The notes: generated from the letters alone by a model not told the origin. A stretch of DNA of 64,000 nucleotides from Paenibacillus sp. H1-7 (GCF_022354825.1 NZ_CP031168.1:1675501-1739500), one strand, 5' to 3'; positions 17,377-24,705 are shown, counted from the first letter of the stretch. Numbers and translations: made by a program.

Positions 17377-17474
17377 ACACAAGATGTGACATCATGTGTT
17401 ATTGTATGGATAGGCCTTAAAACTTCACTACATAGTGAAGTGTCGCCCCCAGAGTAGCGTAAAACATCTACTCT
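17377..17474. repeat. Three consecutive palindromes between convergent prophage genes
   Basis: Palindrome 1 (17377-17399) has 11-bp arms ACACAAGATGT/ACATCATGTGT with one mismatch. Palindrome 2 (17422-17441) is ACTTCACTA-CA-TAGTGAAGT, perfect 9-bp arms. Palindrome 3 (17451-17474) is AGAGTAG-N10-CTACTCT. They fill the space between the LytTR gene and the minus-strand HTH gene. None is followed by a good T-run, so protein-binding sites or a structured RNA are as likely as terminators. Confidence 0.6.
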
Positions 17475-17484
17475 GTTGATGTGC

Positions 17485-17712
17485 CTACCCCATCTTGCTG
17501 CTAGATTGTTTCCAAGTGTAGAGATCGTCAATTGGAATCTCCAAAGCTTCTGCAATAGTTTTAGCAGTGGATAAAGTCATCTGTCTTCGATTATGGGAGT
17601 AATCGGATATTGCAGTTTCACTTATTCCAGTTAGAAATGACAATTCTCTGGCGGACAATCTTCTTTCCTTAAGTATAGAGGGTAGTAGGCACTTATCGGG
17701 ACGATAGGCCAT
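17485..17712 (-). CDS. Small HTH (XRE/Cro-CI) regulator
   Basis: A 75-residue helix-turn-helix protein: LKERRLSARELSFLTGISETAISDYSHNRRQMTLSTAKTIAEALEIPIDDLYTW is a full XRE domain. A second XRE gene lies 224 bp away on the same strand. AGGGG precedes the ATG at 17712. Likely a regulator of the left-end genes; target unknown. Confidence 0.85.
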   Translation of the reverse strand: MAYRPDKCLLPSILKERRLSARELSFLTGISETAISDYSHNRRQMTLSTAKTIAEALEIPIDDLYTWKQSSSKMG

Positions 17713-17757
17713 CTTTTACCCCTAACATTTGTCGAATAATGTAGATTAATATACCCA

Positions 17758-17786
17758 TTGATGGGAACGGGTGTTCGTAATATAAT
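17758..17786 (+). promoter_or_regulatory. SigmaA-type promoter for the 50-codon gene
   Basis: TTGATG (17758-17763), 17-nt spacer, TATAAT (17781-17786). It faces the small gene at 17819. Confidence 0.75.
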
Positions 17787-17818
17787 TAAAAAACCAAACA
17801 AGAATCGGAGATGATGTA

Positions 17819-17971
17819 ATGACTGGAGATAATAAACGTGAGATTGTACTAGATATTATTAAAAACCAGTGTTGCGTTAATGCCGAACAGAAGGATGTAC
17901 TTGATTATGTTGTATTAGCTTTACAAGAAGCTGAATTAAAGTCCTCTGATCTTCGCAGCAGTCTCAAGTAA
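17819..17971 (+). CDS. Hypothetical 50-residue prophage protein
   Basis: Begins MTGDNKREIVLDIIKNQC and ends LKSSDLRSSLK, mostly helical and acidic. It has its own consensus promoter and GGAGATGATGTA before the ATG. Its last 36 bp overlap, convergently, the 3' end of the repressor gene, so the two transcripts are antisense to each other there. Function unknown. Confidence 0.65.
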   Translation: MTGDNKREIVLDIIKNQCCVNAEQKDVLDYVVLALQEAELKSSDLRSSLK

Positions 17972-18298
17972 CTGCTCAATGATTTTATAATCCTCTTCCT
18001 TTTCTAAATCAAACCCAAACTTTTCTGCCACTTTTATCATGGCCGCTGCTTTTCGCTCAGCAACTGTTTTTTCCTTAGTAGCGGCCGGAGTAGGATCATC
18101 AGTCTTTCCGAGAATAAAATCTACTGATACATCAAGTGCAGACGATAGAGAAGCTAGGTCATCATCTACAGGCTTAGAATATCCACGTTCCCAATTAGAA
18201 ATAACTTGTTTTGATTTATTAACTAAGACAGCTAATTGCTCCTGTGTAATCCGTTTCTCCATTCGTTTCTTCTTAATTCTATCCCCTGTGGAACTCAA
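17936..18298 (-). CDS. CI-like prophage repressor (XRE family)
   Basis: A 120-residue protein with an N-terminal XRE domain (about 6-62: ITQEQLAVLVNKSKQVISNWERGYSKP and SSALDVSVDFILG) and a short helical C-terminus instead of a peptidase domain, so it is not a LexA-type self-cleaving repressor. The start is TTG at 18298, with AGGAGGG about 14 nt upstream. It is divergent from the Cro-like gene across an operator region with several TAACG-N5-CGTTA sites, so it is the probable lysogeny repressor. Confidence 0.85.
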   Translation of the reverse strand: MSSTGDRIKKKRMEKRITQEQLAVLVNKSKQVISNWERGYSKPVDDDLASLSSALDVSVDFILGKTDDPTPAATKEKTVAERKAAAMIKVAEKFGFDLEKEEDYKIIEQLLETAAKIRGL

Positions 18299-18337
18299 AT
18301 TAATAACACACTCCCTCCTATTGAAAGTTTACCACCC

Positions 18338-18444
18338 AGTAACGGTATTCGATACATGAGTAACGGATTATGAGATATATATGAAAATAAGTGTTGACAG
18401 TAACGGAAAGCGTTAGTATAGTATTAGTAACGGATGACGTTACT
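18338..18444. promoter_or_regulatory. Lysogeny switch: sigmaA promoter with repeated TAACG-N5-CGTTA operators
   Basis: A rightward promoter TTGACA (18394-18399)-17 nt-TATAGT (18417-18422) is nearly consensus. Operator copies: 18340-18354 (one mismatch, CGATA), 18361-18375 (left half only), 18401-18415 (perfect, between -35 and -10) and 18428-18442 (perfect, near the transcription start). A further perfect copy lies at 18663-18677. Repressor binding at the two central sites would block the rightward promoter. Confidence 0.85.
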
Positions 18445-18469
18445 AGATTGATAGAAAGGAGGAACAAAT

Positions 18470-18694
18470 ATGGTATATGAAAATGTTGAGCGCATCAGAA
18501 AATCAAAAGGCGTTACTAAGACTCATATGGCAAAAAAGCTAGGAATGACACTTCAAGGATATCGTCACATTACTTCTGGTAGCACCAGACTTGATGTGGA
18601 AAGATTGAAGGTAATTGCTGATATTCTAAATGTAGAAGTCGGTATTTTTTTTGACAATAAACTAACGGAATCCGTTATTAATAAATCTGCCTAA
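18470..18694 (+). CDS. Cro-like HTH protein
   Basis: A 74-residue HTH protein (IRKSKGVTKTHMAKKLGMTLQGYRHITSGSTRLDVERLKVIADIL), first gene of the rightward early operon. AAAGGAGG precedes the ATG at 18470. Its 3' end contains a perfect copy of the operator palindrome (18663-18677). Probably the lytic-side regulator that competes with the CI-like protein. Confidence 0.85.
   Translation: MVYENVERIRKSKGVTKTHMAKKLGMTLQGYRHITSGSTRLDVERLKVIADILNVEVGIFFDNKLTESVINKSA
18663..18677. promoter_or_regulatory. Additional operator palindrome inside the cro-like gene
   Basis: TAACGGAATCCGTTA, a perfect 15-bp palindrome with the same TAACG-N5-CGTTA arms as the switch operators. It could support looping or a roadblock. 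Confidence 0.7.
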
Positions 18695-18706
18695 GGAGAT
18701 GATCGA

Positions 18707-19399
18707 ATGAAACAGTTAAAAGTTATAAGTCAAAGTGGTCAATTGCTTGTTGATAGCCGGGAAGTTGCTGAAATGACAGGTGTACGACACGCCGATCTTC
18801 TCGAAAAGATCAACGGTTATGTTCGATACTTAACCAACGGAGAATTCCGCTCGTTAGATTTCTTCATTGATAGCACATATCAGGACAGCAAAGGCGAACT
18901 TCGTCCATGTTTTCATCTCACTCGAAAAGGCTGCGATATGGTAGCTAACAAGATGACTGGCGAAAAAGGTGTCCTATTTACTGCCGAGTATGTAACACGT
19001 TTTGAACAAATGGAAAAGCATCTGCAAAGCAATGTTGTTCCTCTTGATGAACGTCGTCAGCGCATTGAAATGTTGAAGATGAGTATCGAACATGAGGAAC
19101 GCATTGAGAACACAGAACGCCAGATCATGCAGGTTACTGAAAAGGTTATGGAATTAGAAGTCAAAGTTGATGAGCAAATCACCTTAGATAGCGGCGAACA
19201 ACGAAAAGTTCAAAAGGCTATCGCAAGAAAAGTCTACGAGCTGGAATCTGATAAGAAGATCAGAAGTGAGTACTTCCAACAGATTCATCGCGAGATCAAG
19301 GACCGCTGGGCAGTAAGCAGCTACAAAGATGTTCGCCGGCATGAGATATCTGGACTGCTTAAGTATATCGATGCTTGGAAGCCGAGACAAATCGCTTAA
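18707..19399 (+). CDS. Rha/ORF6C-type phage antirepressor or regulator
   Basis: A 230-residue protein. The N-terminal half (about 10-105) is a Rha-type domain: VDSREVAEMTGVRHADLLEKINGYV, FFIDSTYQDSKGELRPCFHLTRKGCDMVANKMTG split across the chain, then FTAEYVTRFEQME. The C-terminal half has a coiled segment and an ORF6C-like end (YFQQIHREIKDRWAVSSYKDV). Such proteins regulate phage development or counter repressors. It follows the Cro-like gene by 12 bp with AAGGAGATGATCGA before the ATG. Confidence 0.85.
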   Translation: MKQLKVISQSGQLLVDSREVAEMTGVRHADLLEKINGYVRYLTNGEFRSLDFFIDSTYQDSKGELRPCFHLTRKGCDMVANKMTGEKGVLFTAEYVTRFEQMEKHLQSNVVPLDERRQRIEMLKMSIEHEERIENTERQIMQVTEKVMELEVKVDEQITLDSGEQRKVQKAIARKVYELESDKKIRSEYFQQIHREIKDRWAVSSYKDVRRHEISGLLKYIDAWKPRQIA

Positions 19400-19455
19400 A
19401 AACAAGGTTAGTCCCACTCAATCAATCGCATACACATTAAGCGGAGGGGATGCAC

Positions 19456-19605
19456 ATGAAGGATATGAAAATCGGAAACACCAAGATCGTCTTCGACACA
19501 TCTTATGTAGATTCACTTACTGAAGAAGAAATCAAGATTAACCGGATCAACTTTTCTGAATCAGTATGGGCCTTGATGGATGATGAGATGGAAGAGGCGG
19601 TATAG
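19456..19605 (+). CDS. Hypothetical 49-residue early protein
   Basis: Begins MKDMKIGNTKIVFDTSYVDSL and ends MDDEMEEAV, strongly acidic. GGAGGGGATGCAC precedes the ATG. Its size and position match small early-region genes of Gram-positive phages. No function recognised. Confidence 0.7.
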   Translation: MKDMKIGNTKIVFDTSYVDSLTEEEIKINRINFSESVWALMDDEMEEAV

Positions 19606-19697
19606 CCTCCCCATGATGGACAAGCACTCATAACCATTAGCATATTATACCAAAATTAATTCAATTGATAAATTAACTTTATATGGAGGGATGTAGC

Positions 19698-19958
19698 ATG
19701 AAAGCAAATGCTGCGAAAACTGAAAAGGAAATGTTCGCATGGTTGGCAACACAAGTATCGATCCTGCGTTACCGTCCCAAAAATCGCGTTTATCTCCGTC
19801 AATTGATCGCAAAGGTTCGTGCTTATAAAAACGATCCGCATCGAGCAGAGCTTCTGCAGAAATACGCTGACTTTATAGAACCTCATCGTAGTAATCCTAA
19901 TTTTCATTCGGCTTCGTTTGCTGGATTCTTTCATGTAATAGGCGGTGAATCCGCATGA
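19698..19958 (+). CDS. Hypothetical early protein (86 aa)
   Basis: A basic 86-residue protein (MKANAAKTEKEMFAWLATQV). The ATG at 19698 follows TGGAGGG; an earlier ATG at 19683 lies before that site. Its stop overlaps the next start (ATGA), so the two genes are translationally coupled. Not recognised. Confidence 0.75.
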   Translation: MKANAAKTEKEMFAWLATQVSILRYRPKNRVYLRQLIAKVRAYKNDPHRAELLQKYADFIEPHRSNPNFHSASFAGFFHVIGGESA

Positions 19959-20311
19959 GGAAATGGATCGGAAAACCGTCACCAAAAAGCAAACACGTTG
20001 GCACAGGATGGTTTGGTGAGTTAAACAAATCGTGGGTGGATGAAACCTACAGATATGCAGTCATGTCCAGAACCATCCAAACTGAATGGGGAACAGTTGA
20101 GCATGTATGCATGAGAAACCTAGATAACACCGACATACCTTGGGCCGAGAAACAACTCATTAAAAATGAATTATTTGGCACTGATCGTACCGCAATTGAG
20201 GTTTTCCCTACTGATGCTGAATTGGTGGATGAAGCGAACATGTACCACATCTGGGTGCTTCCTAAAGGGTTTGTGTTGCCGTTCACTCTGAAAGAAGGTG
20301 TGATTGCATGA
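19955..20311 (+). CDS. Hypothetical protein, DUF7694-like
   Basis: A 118-residue protein with an order typical of a small phage family: WVDETYRYAVMSRTIQTEWG, HVCMRNLDNTDIPWAEKQLIKNEL, then AIEVFPTDAELVDEANMYHIWVLP. I recall this pattern as DUF7694 but could not check. ATGA overlaps link it to both neighbours. Confidence 0.7.
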   Translation: MRKWIGKPSPKSKHVGTGWFGELNKSWVDETYRYAVMSRTIQTEWGTVEHVCMRNLDNTDIPWAEKQLIKNELFGTDRTAIEVFPTDAELVDEANMYHIWVLPKGFVLPFTLKEGVIA

Positions 20312-20517
20312 ACCACCCCATAGTCACCCAAATCGAACGCTTCGGCTATCCATTCCCACTGAAGCATCCTGGCACACTTGGCCGATGCCACTGCGGCTGC
20401 GGCGAGCTGCTCACGACAGAAGATGCATACATCCGCTGGGATGATCAATACTTCACGGATCGCAGCTGTGTGATGAAGTATCTCAAAAATAACTTCGACT
20501 TGGAGGAAATCGGATGA
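20308..20517 (+). CDS. Small probable zinc-binding protein (69 aa)
   Basis: Has CHCGCGELLTTEDAYIRWDDQYFTDRSC, a pattern with three or four Cys residues that could hold zinc. Coupled by ATGA overlaps on both sides. Function unknown. Confidence 0.7.
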   Translation: MNHPIVTQIERFGYPFPLKHPGTLGRCHCGCGELLTTEDAYIRWDDQYFTDRSCVMKYLKNNFDLEEIG

Positions 20518-20723
20518 GTGAGTACAGAGTCTTAACTGAATGCAATCGCAACTTTATATGGTCAGCTCCGGACCTGGATTGGCTCATGCGCGAATTGGTC
20601 CGCAAAGGCTACCGCGCCACACTGGTCATGGAAAACGCGGAGTATGAACGCGAACAAGACACGCTTCAAAAAGAATGGAACTGGAAAGCAGAACGCGAGA
20701 TCGAAGGGGAGAAGACGGCATGA
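20514..20723 (+). CDS. Hypothetical early protein (69 aa)
   Basis: A charged, helical 69-residue protein (MSEYRVLTECNRNFIWSAPDLDW...). ATGA overlaps link it to the genes before and after. Not recognised. Confidence 0.7.
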   Translation: MSEYRVLTECNRNFIWSAPDLDWLMRELVRKGYRATLVMENAEYEREQDTLQKEWNWKAEREIEGEKTA

Positions 20724-21079
20724 GTAGGGAGATAAGATTTCGGGCTTGGGACGTAACTGATCAGAAAATGTTATACAACTTGGATACATGGCACATCCAT
20801 TCAGGCAAGGTGGAAATCGAAGCTGACAATTGGGATTGGTACAAGAAAGACCGAATCCTTTTACAATACACCGGCCTGACTGATTGTAAGGGAAATCCGA
20901 TTTATGAAGGGGACGTTATTGAATACGACAATGAAAAATATCAAGTGTACTGGTCAGAAGATTGGGCTATGTATGCAGTTAAGGGATGCCAAATACAAGC
21001 GCTTATGCGTTATGCATCTTATGGTGAAGTAATCGGAAATGTACATCAACACCCTCACCTACTGGAGGCCAATGCATAA
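20720..21079 (+). CDS. YopX-family protein
   Basis: A 119-residue protein with the YopX pattern common in Gram-positive phages: MSREIRFRAWDVTDQKM, LLQYTGLTDCKGNPIYEGDVIEYD split as two conserved blocks, and a C-terminal EVIGNVHQHPHLLE. The ATG at 20720 overlaps the previous stop. Function of the family is unknown. Confidence 0.85.
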   Translation: MSREIRFRAWDVTDQKMLYNLDTWHIHSGKVEIEADNWDWYKKDRILLQYTGLTDCKGNPIYEGDVIEYDNEKYQVYWSEDWAMYAVKGCQIQALMRYASYGEVIGNVHQHPHLLEANA

Positions 21080-21142
21080 GTGTTTCAATCGATTGACGAC
21101 ATCATCACCTACTATAAAACCCCAATAAAGGAGCGAGACCAA

Positions 21143-21349
21143 ATGTGGATCGATCTACAAGAGAACGCTTTGCTGCAGATGAAAGATGTTGGACTAGCTA
21201 AAGAAATATCGCGATTTTCCACGCTGGAGAATGCCAAGAGTTATTACAGCAAGCAAGAAGGTAAGTATGCCGGTTATGTGAATCCAAGCCCTACAACGGC
21301 AATGGCAACGCCTGTGGTGGTCTTGCAGCTGCAGAAGGGAAGGAGGTGA
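21143..21349 (+). CDS. Hypothetical early protein (68 aa)
   Basis: ATG at 21143 (MWIDLQENALLQMKDVG) is preferred because AAGGAG lies 9 nt upstream; an in-frame GTG at 21080 directly after the previous stop would give 89 residues. Not recognised. Confidence 0.65.
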   Translation: MWIDLQENALLQMKDVGLAKEISRFSTLENAKSYYSKQEGKYAGYVNPSPTTAMATPVVVLQLQKGRR

Positions 21350-21355
21350 GTACAG

Positions 21356-21514
21356 ATGAGCCAATCCATGCTTAAGCTCCTATGGGATGCTTTGCGGAAG
21401 AATCAGCTAGACATGATGCAGTATCCCTTAAACAGTCCGGAACGTTGGATATTAATCCAGGATAACCGGGAAATAGAGAAGGCCCTTACGTTTGCAGACG
21501 TAACGGCCCGATAG
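21356..21514 (+). CDS. Hypothetical early protein (52 aa)
   Basis: Begins MSQSMLKLLWDALRKNQLDM and ends ALTFADVTAR. AGGAGGTGAGTACAG is a very good ribosome site. Not recognised. Confidence 0.65.
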   Translation: MSQSMLKLLWDALRKNQLDMMQYPLNSPERWILIQDNREIEKALTFADVTAR

Positions 21515-21577
21515 GTTAGAACTCTGGGAAGAATTCTTTGTAATGCCATTATAGCACATCGAAAGGACTGATTATAG

Positions 21578-21838
21578 ATGCAGGTCAAGACAAGATGCTT
21601 GATCGAGTCTAAACGCCATCCAGGTAATTTCCTAAACCGAAAGTGTGATGGGCTAACGGCTGACTTTGATGCAGCGATTCGATTTCACGATGAAGGACAA
21701 GCCAGTGAATGGCTTCTAAATGGAATGTACGCTCCAGAAGATAAAGAAAATTACACATATACATTGATCGAGATAACCACAAAGAGAAAGGTGATGGAAA
21801 ACGAATGTGCAACAAAAGTGAATCCATTAAAAATATAG
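21578..21838 (+). CDS. Hypothetical early protein (86 aa)
   Basis: Begins MQVKTRCLIESKRHPGNFL. AAAGGA lies upstream of the ATG. The last 34 bp overlap the start of the ERF gene. Not recognised. Confidence 0.65.
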   Translation: MQVKTRCLIESKRHPGNFLNRKCDGLTADFDAAIRFHDEGQASEWLLNGMYAPEDKENYTYTLIEITTKRKVMENECATKVNPLKI

Positions 21839-22497
21839 CTGCTGCGCTTGTGAAATTTAACGGCGAAGTAAAAATGATCGAGAAAGACGCACAAAATCCT
21901 CATTTTAAAAATCAATACGCCTCATTGGACACAATCATTGACGAAGTAAGGCCTTTATTAGCCAAGCACGGATTGTCCGTTCTACAGTTTCCTGGAGGCG
22001 ATGGCGAGAGGTTTACACTGCGATCTATGTTGCTCCACGAATCAGGTGAATGGATCGAATCGGAACCCATTATCATGCGTCCTGTTAAAAACGATCCACA
22101 AGGAATTGGAAGCTGCTCCACCTATGCGAGAAGATATAGCCTCTCTGCCATGCTTTCTCTCAATACTGGTGAAGATGACGATGGAAATGACGCTACACAA
22201 CCTAATATTAACCGTCAGAATGGCACTACAAGCGGTCAATCATATCAGTCAAACCAGTATACTCAATCATCCCAAACGGCTGTTCAGAGACAGTCTAGTT
22301 CGTCCACAGGAGAGATGGCAACTGAAGGACAAGCCAAAATGTTGAATATCAGAACAAAAGAAATCGGGTGCTCATATGAACGAATCTCTGATTTTCTTGG
22401 GTATGAGGTAAAGGCTGGGGCAGAGATAAAGAAAGCAGACGTAAATAGAGTCCTTGAATTCATTTCATCGATTAAAGAGCAGATTGCTGCATCGTGA
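21805..22497 (+). CDS. erf: ERF-family single-strand annealing recombinase
   Basis: A 230-residue protein. The N-terminal about 130 residues match the ERF superfamily: ALVKFNGEVKMIEKDAQNP, FKNQYASLDTIIDEVRPLL, KHGLSVLQFP, GSCSTYARRYSLSAMLSL. A Gln/Ser/Asn-rich linker (about 133-175) leads to a small C-terminal helical domain. ERF proteins anneal complementary single strands during phage recombination and genome circularisation. AAGGTGATGG is about 12 nt before the ATG at 21805. It is the first recognisable replication/recombination gene. Confidence 0.92.
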   Translation: MCNKSESIKNIAAALVKFNGEVKMIEKDAQNPHFKNQYASLDTIIDEVRPLLAKHGLSVLQFPGGDGERFTLRSMLLHESGEWIESEPIIMRPVKNDPQGIGSCSTYARRYSLSAMLSLNTGEDDDGNDATQPNINRQNGTTSGQSYQSNQYTQSSQTAVQRQSSSSTGEMATEGQAKMLNIRTKEIGCSYERISDFLGYEVKAGAEIKKADVNRVLEFISSIKEQIAAS

Positions 22498-22505
22498 GGT
22501 GACAA

Positions 22506-22820
22506 ATGAACCTAGCACATCAACCAGTTAGATCATATACCAAAGAACAGCAGCTTGCAGCAAAGCGTATAAAGCCTACACAGCGGCAAATGGGCGCGAT
22601 AAGCCCTAAGGTCGATAAGCAACTAAAAGAGCGCTCACAAGGCGTATGCGAGCTTTGCACAGTGGATAGAGCAACACAACGAGCACACATAACCGGATGG
22701 AAGCAAATTGATCATAAAACAACCGTAGAGGACCTGCTGCATGTCTGCGTAGTCTGTCACAAATGGCTGGATGAAACGGTAGAAGGCATACAGTACAAGA
22801 AAACATTACGAGGGGATTAG
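22506..22820 (+). CDS. HNH-like nuclease
   Basis: A 104-residue protein with an HNH/zinc-finger pattern: CELC (47-50 region), AHITGWKQIDHKTTVEDLLHVC cut as AHI..W..IDH, and CVVCHKW, so a Cys4 zinc site and HNH catalytic His are plausible. Small HNH proteins like this occur near phage recombination genes. It is far from the terminase, so a packaging role is less likely. Confidence 0.72.
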   Translation: MNLAHQPVRSYTKEQQLAAKRIKPTQRQMGAISPKVDKQLKERSQGVCELCTVDRATQRAHITGWKQIDHKTTVEDLLHVCVVCHKWLDETVEGIQYKKTLRGD

Positions 22821-22847
22821 ATTCCCCTCTCTATAGGAGGAAGAACC

Positions 22848-23114
22848 ATGAAAGTACAAATCGAAAATAACCTATACATCGAATCGGACACATACGGATA
22901 CCAAGTAAAGCAATACAACGGCACACGGTTTGACGAGAAGCTGCAGAAGGAAGTCGATATCTCTGTGACTCTCGGCAACTACACCACGATCAAGGGCTGC
23001 GTTAAGCACATCATGAACATGAATATCAAGGAATCCACTGCGGTGACGCTGCCAGAGCTTCTACAAGCGGTTGAACGGATCGAGGAATACATTGAGTCGA
23101 AGATAGCGGTATAG
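22848..23114 (+). CDS. Hypothetical protein, DUF5405-like
   Basis: An 88-residue protein: MKVQIENNLYIESDTYGYQV, then a C-terminal helix LPELLQAVERIEEYIESK. The layout matches a small phage family I recall as DUF5405. AGGAGGAAGAACC precedes the ATG. Confidence 0.7.
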   Translation: MKVQIENNLYIESDTYGYQVKQYNGTRFDEKLQKEVDISVTLGNYTTIKGCVKHIMNMNIKESTAVTLPELLQAVERIEEYIESKIAV

Positions 23115-23166
23115 AGCCTCAGATATGCTGCTACACAACATAATGAATGAGAGGTGCCCATTTAAA

Positions 23167-23379
23167 ATGGTAAAAGATTGTCCTCATTGTGGTGAAGATA
23201 TGCTAGAGCTTTTGGATGATGATGTGTTGGTTTGTACTAATTATCATGATTGCGGTTATCAAATTAATAAGTGCCCTGGGTGCGGTTGGCATATGGTGCC
23301 GCAGCAATCAGGAGACGAATCACCTGATTGGGAAGAATGTCAGAATCCAAATTGTGATTTTGATGAAGAACAGGTCTGA
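23167..23379 (+). CDS. Zinc-ribbon protein (70 aa)
   Basis: Three Cys pairs (DCPHCGEDM, VCTNYHDCG, KCPGCGW and ECQNPNCDF) indicate zinc binding. ATG at 23167 follows GAGAGGTG; earlier in-frame ATGs lie before the ribosome site. A shared linker sequence (ACACAACATAATG, 23133-23145) precedes it. Confidence 0.7.
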   Translation: MVKDCPHCGEDMLELLDDDVLVCTNYHDCGYQINKCPGCGWHMVPQQSGDESPDWEECQNPNCDFDEEQV

Positions 23380-23426
23380 ATAGGTACGTGGTATTAAGTA
23401 ATTCGATGAATAGGGGTGTTCGTGGG

Positions 23427-23603
23427 ATGGACGGAAAATGTAAAGAATGCGGAACCATGTTACCTTGTGCATGGGGAGGAATTTGCTCGGAATGTAATGG
23501 TGCTGTATCAGAATGCTTAGCTTGTCCTACGAAGTGCAGAGAACCCGAAGAAATGAAAAAAGTTCATGAATGGATGGAAAGAGTGGGCAAGGTAATTCAA
23601 TGA
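23427..23603 (+). CDS. Small cysteine-rich protein (58 aa)
   Basis: Pattern CKECGTMLPC, CSEC, CLACPTKC: eight Cys residues, probably a zinc protein. The ATG at 23427 follows AGGGGTG. Its 3' end (GKVIQ, then stop) lies in the shared boundary repeat. Function unknown. Confidence 0.65.
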   Translation: MDGKCKECGTMLPCAWGGICSECNGAVSECLACPTKCREPEEMKKVHEWMERVGKVIQ

Positions 23604-23745
23604 ATAGCTTTGAACTTGGGACGCATGCGGGATGTATAGCATGGGCTTACATAGCAAGCGTGTGCAGCTAGCCTACAGGGTGGGAGGGGTTAGCACAGTT
23701 ATTTTAAATCAATGGCAACACAACATAATGTAATAGGGTGAGTTC

Positions 23746-23877
23746 ATGAAAAAGGAAAAAGATTGCTTATCATGTAGCCATTCAATGAGCGTAATTGGCG
23801 ACGAACACGATGAACTATTCTGCGTCTTAAAGCAAGAGAAGGTCGAAGAAGACGATGTTTGTGAGGATCATAACTGA
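23746..23877 (+). CDS. Small CxxC protein (43 aa)
   Basis: MKKEKDCLSCSHSMSVIGDE... with CLSC and two further Cys (FCVLK, VCED), a possible zinc knuckle. AGGGTGAGTTC precedes the ATG. The linker ACACAACATAATG (23718-23730) upstream is identical to that before the 23167 gene. Confidence 0.6.
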   Translation: MKKEKDCLSCSHSMSVIGDEHDELFCVLKQEKVEEDDVCEDHN

Positions 23878-23917
23878 AGTAATTCGTTGAGTAAATTTGT
23901 CCATAAGGAGCGTTCGT

Positions 23918-24109
23918 ATGAAAGCAATTATAACGGTGACAGCAGAAATTGAAATTGATGTGCCTAATGAATATTATCCGCCTGAGTGTGACACAGACGA
24001 AAAACGACTCGCTTACGAAATAGAAAGCTATGACAATGGCGAGGGTGATATTATGCAATTACTTTCAACCGAGTCAAAAATGACAATTGTAGGTAAAGTA
24101 ATTCGATGA
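23918..24109 (+). CDS. Hypothetical protein (63 aa)
   Basis: Begins MKAIITVTAEIEIDVPNEY and ends TIVGKVIR. AAGGAGCGTTCGT precedes the ATG at 23918. Small phage proteins with a strand-rich ITVTAEIEIDVP start are common; function unknown. Confidence 0.65.
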   Translation: MKAIITVTAEIEIDVPNEYYPPECDTDEKRLAYEIESYDNGEGDIMQLLSTESKMTIVGKVIR

Positions 24110-24127
24110 ATAGGGAGCGTGCATTGA

Positions 24128-24298
24128 ATGGAGAAGAATAAACTTCTTGAATGGTTACGGACAGAAGCGGAAAAAGAAGGTAATCTATCCGAAAATCATC
24201 ATAACGAAGGGTATCGGTTAATTCACGCAGGATTCGAGGGTGCCTATAAAATGCTAATTGAGAAAATCGATGCAGGAGACTTCGATACAACATTTTGA
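24128..24298 (+). CDS. Hypothetical protein (56 aa)
   Basis: MEKNKLLEWLRTEAEKEGNLSE..., helical and acidic. The boundary repeat with AGGGAGCG lies just upstream. It ends in TGAATATTGA, a second shared linker. Not recognised. Confidence 0.6.
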   Translation: MEKNKLLEWLRTEAEKEGNLSENHHNEGYRLIHAGFEGAYKMLIEKIDAGDFDTTF

Positions 24299-24325
24299 AT
24301 ATTGAAGGACATGGGAGATAAAAAA

Positions 24326-24481
24326 ATGAAACTATTTCGTCGTCTCGAACAAGACGGTCATATTGTTGAAGAATTTTGGTGTTTCGGAAGAGGAGTTGTT
24401 TACGTGGATAAACGATGGTCTCCCCTATCTTTCGATGACGCTTGTGATCTTTTGGAGCAAAAAAGCAATGAACATTCGTGA
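24326..24481 (+). CDS. Hypothetical protein (51 aa)
   Basis: MKLFRRLEQDGHIVEEFWCF..., with GGGAGATAAAAAA before the ATG. It lies between two copies of the linker TGAATATTGA-GGA. Not recognised. Confidence 0.6.
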   Translation: MKLFRRLEQDGHIVEEFWCFGRGVVYVDKRWSPLSFDDACDLLEQKSNEHS

Positions 24482-24507
24482 ATATTGAGGAACATGGGAG
24501 GGATAGC

Positions 24508-24684
24508 ATGAACGAAGTTACCATATCACGCCTACCAGACTCGGTTATAGAAGAACTGGAAGATGAGGTATCAAAGTTAGCCGATGAGCATGACATCAGC
24601 CCTGACATAATCCGTACTTTAAATCTATTAATCATGGGATACCATGTGGCATGGGATGCGTTGGACGGACAGGATTTAATATGA
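24508..24684 (+). CDS. Hypothetical protein (58 aa)
   Basis: MNEVTISRLPDSVIEELEDEV..., acidic and helical. ATG at 24508 follows GGGAGGGATAGC. Not recognised. Confidence 0.62.
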   Translation: MNEVTISRLPDSVIEELEDEVSKLADEHDISPDIIRTLNLLIMGYHVAWDALDGQDLI

Positions 24685-24705
24685 GGAACACGGGAGGATC
24701 GCAGA

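Larger units (their letters stand above)
23396..24120 (+). repeat. Shared boundary sequences between small prophage genes
   Basis: AAGTAATTCGATGAATAGG occurs at 23396-23414 and again, identical, at 24096-24114. Close relatives are at 23591-23607 (GGTAATTCAATGAATAG) and 23876-23893 (GAAGTAATTCGTTGAGTA). Two copies encode the last codons (GKVI-Q/R-stop) of otherwise unrelated genes. The 142 bp at 23604-23745 holds no gene I can support. Confidence 0.7.

Noticed and set aside
22506..22820. HNH gene as the packaging (cos-cleaving) nuclease
   Set aside because: It lies about 9.5 kb from the terminase genes within the early region, so a packaging role is not supported.
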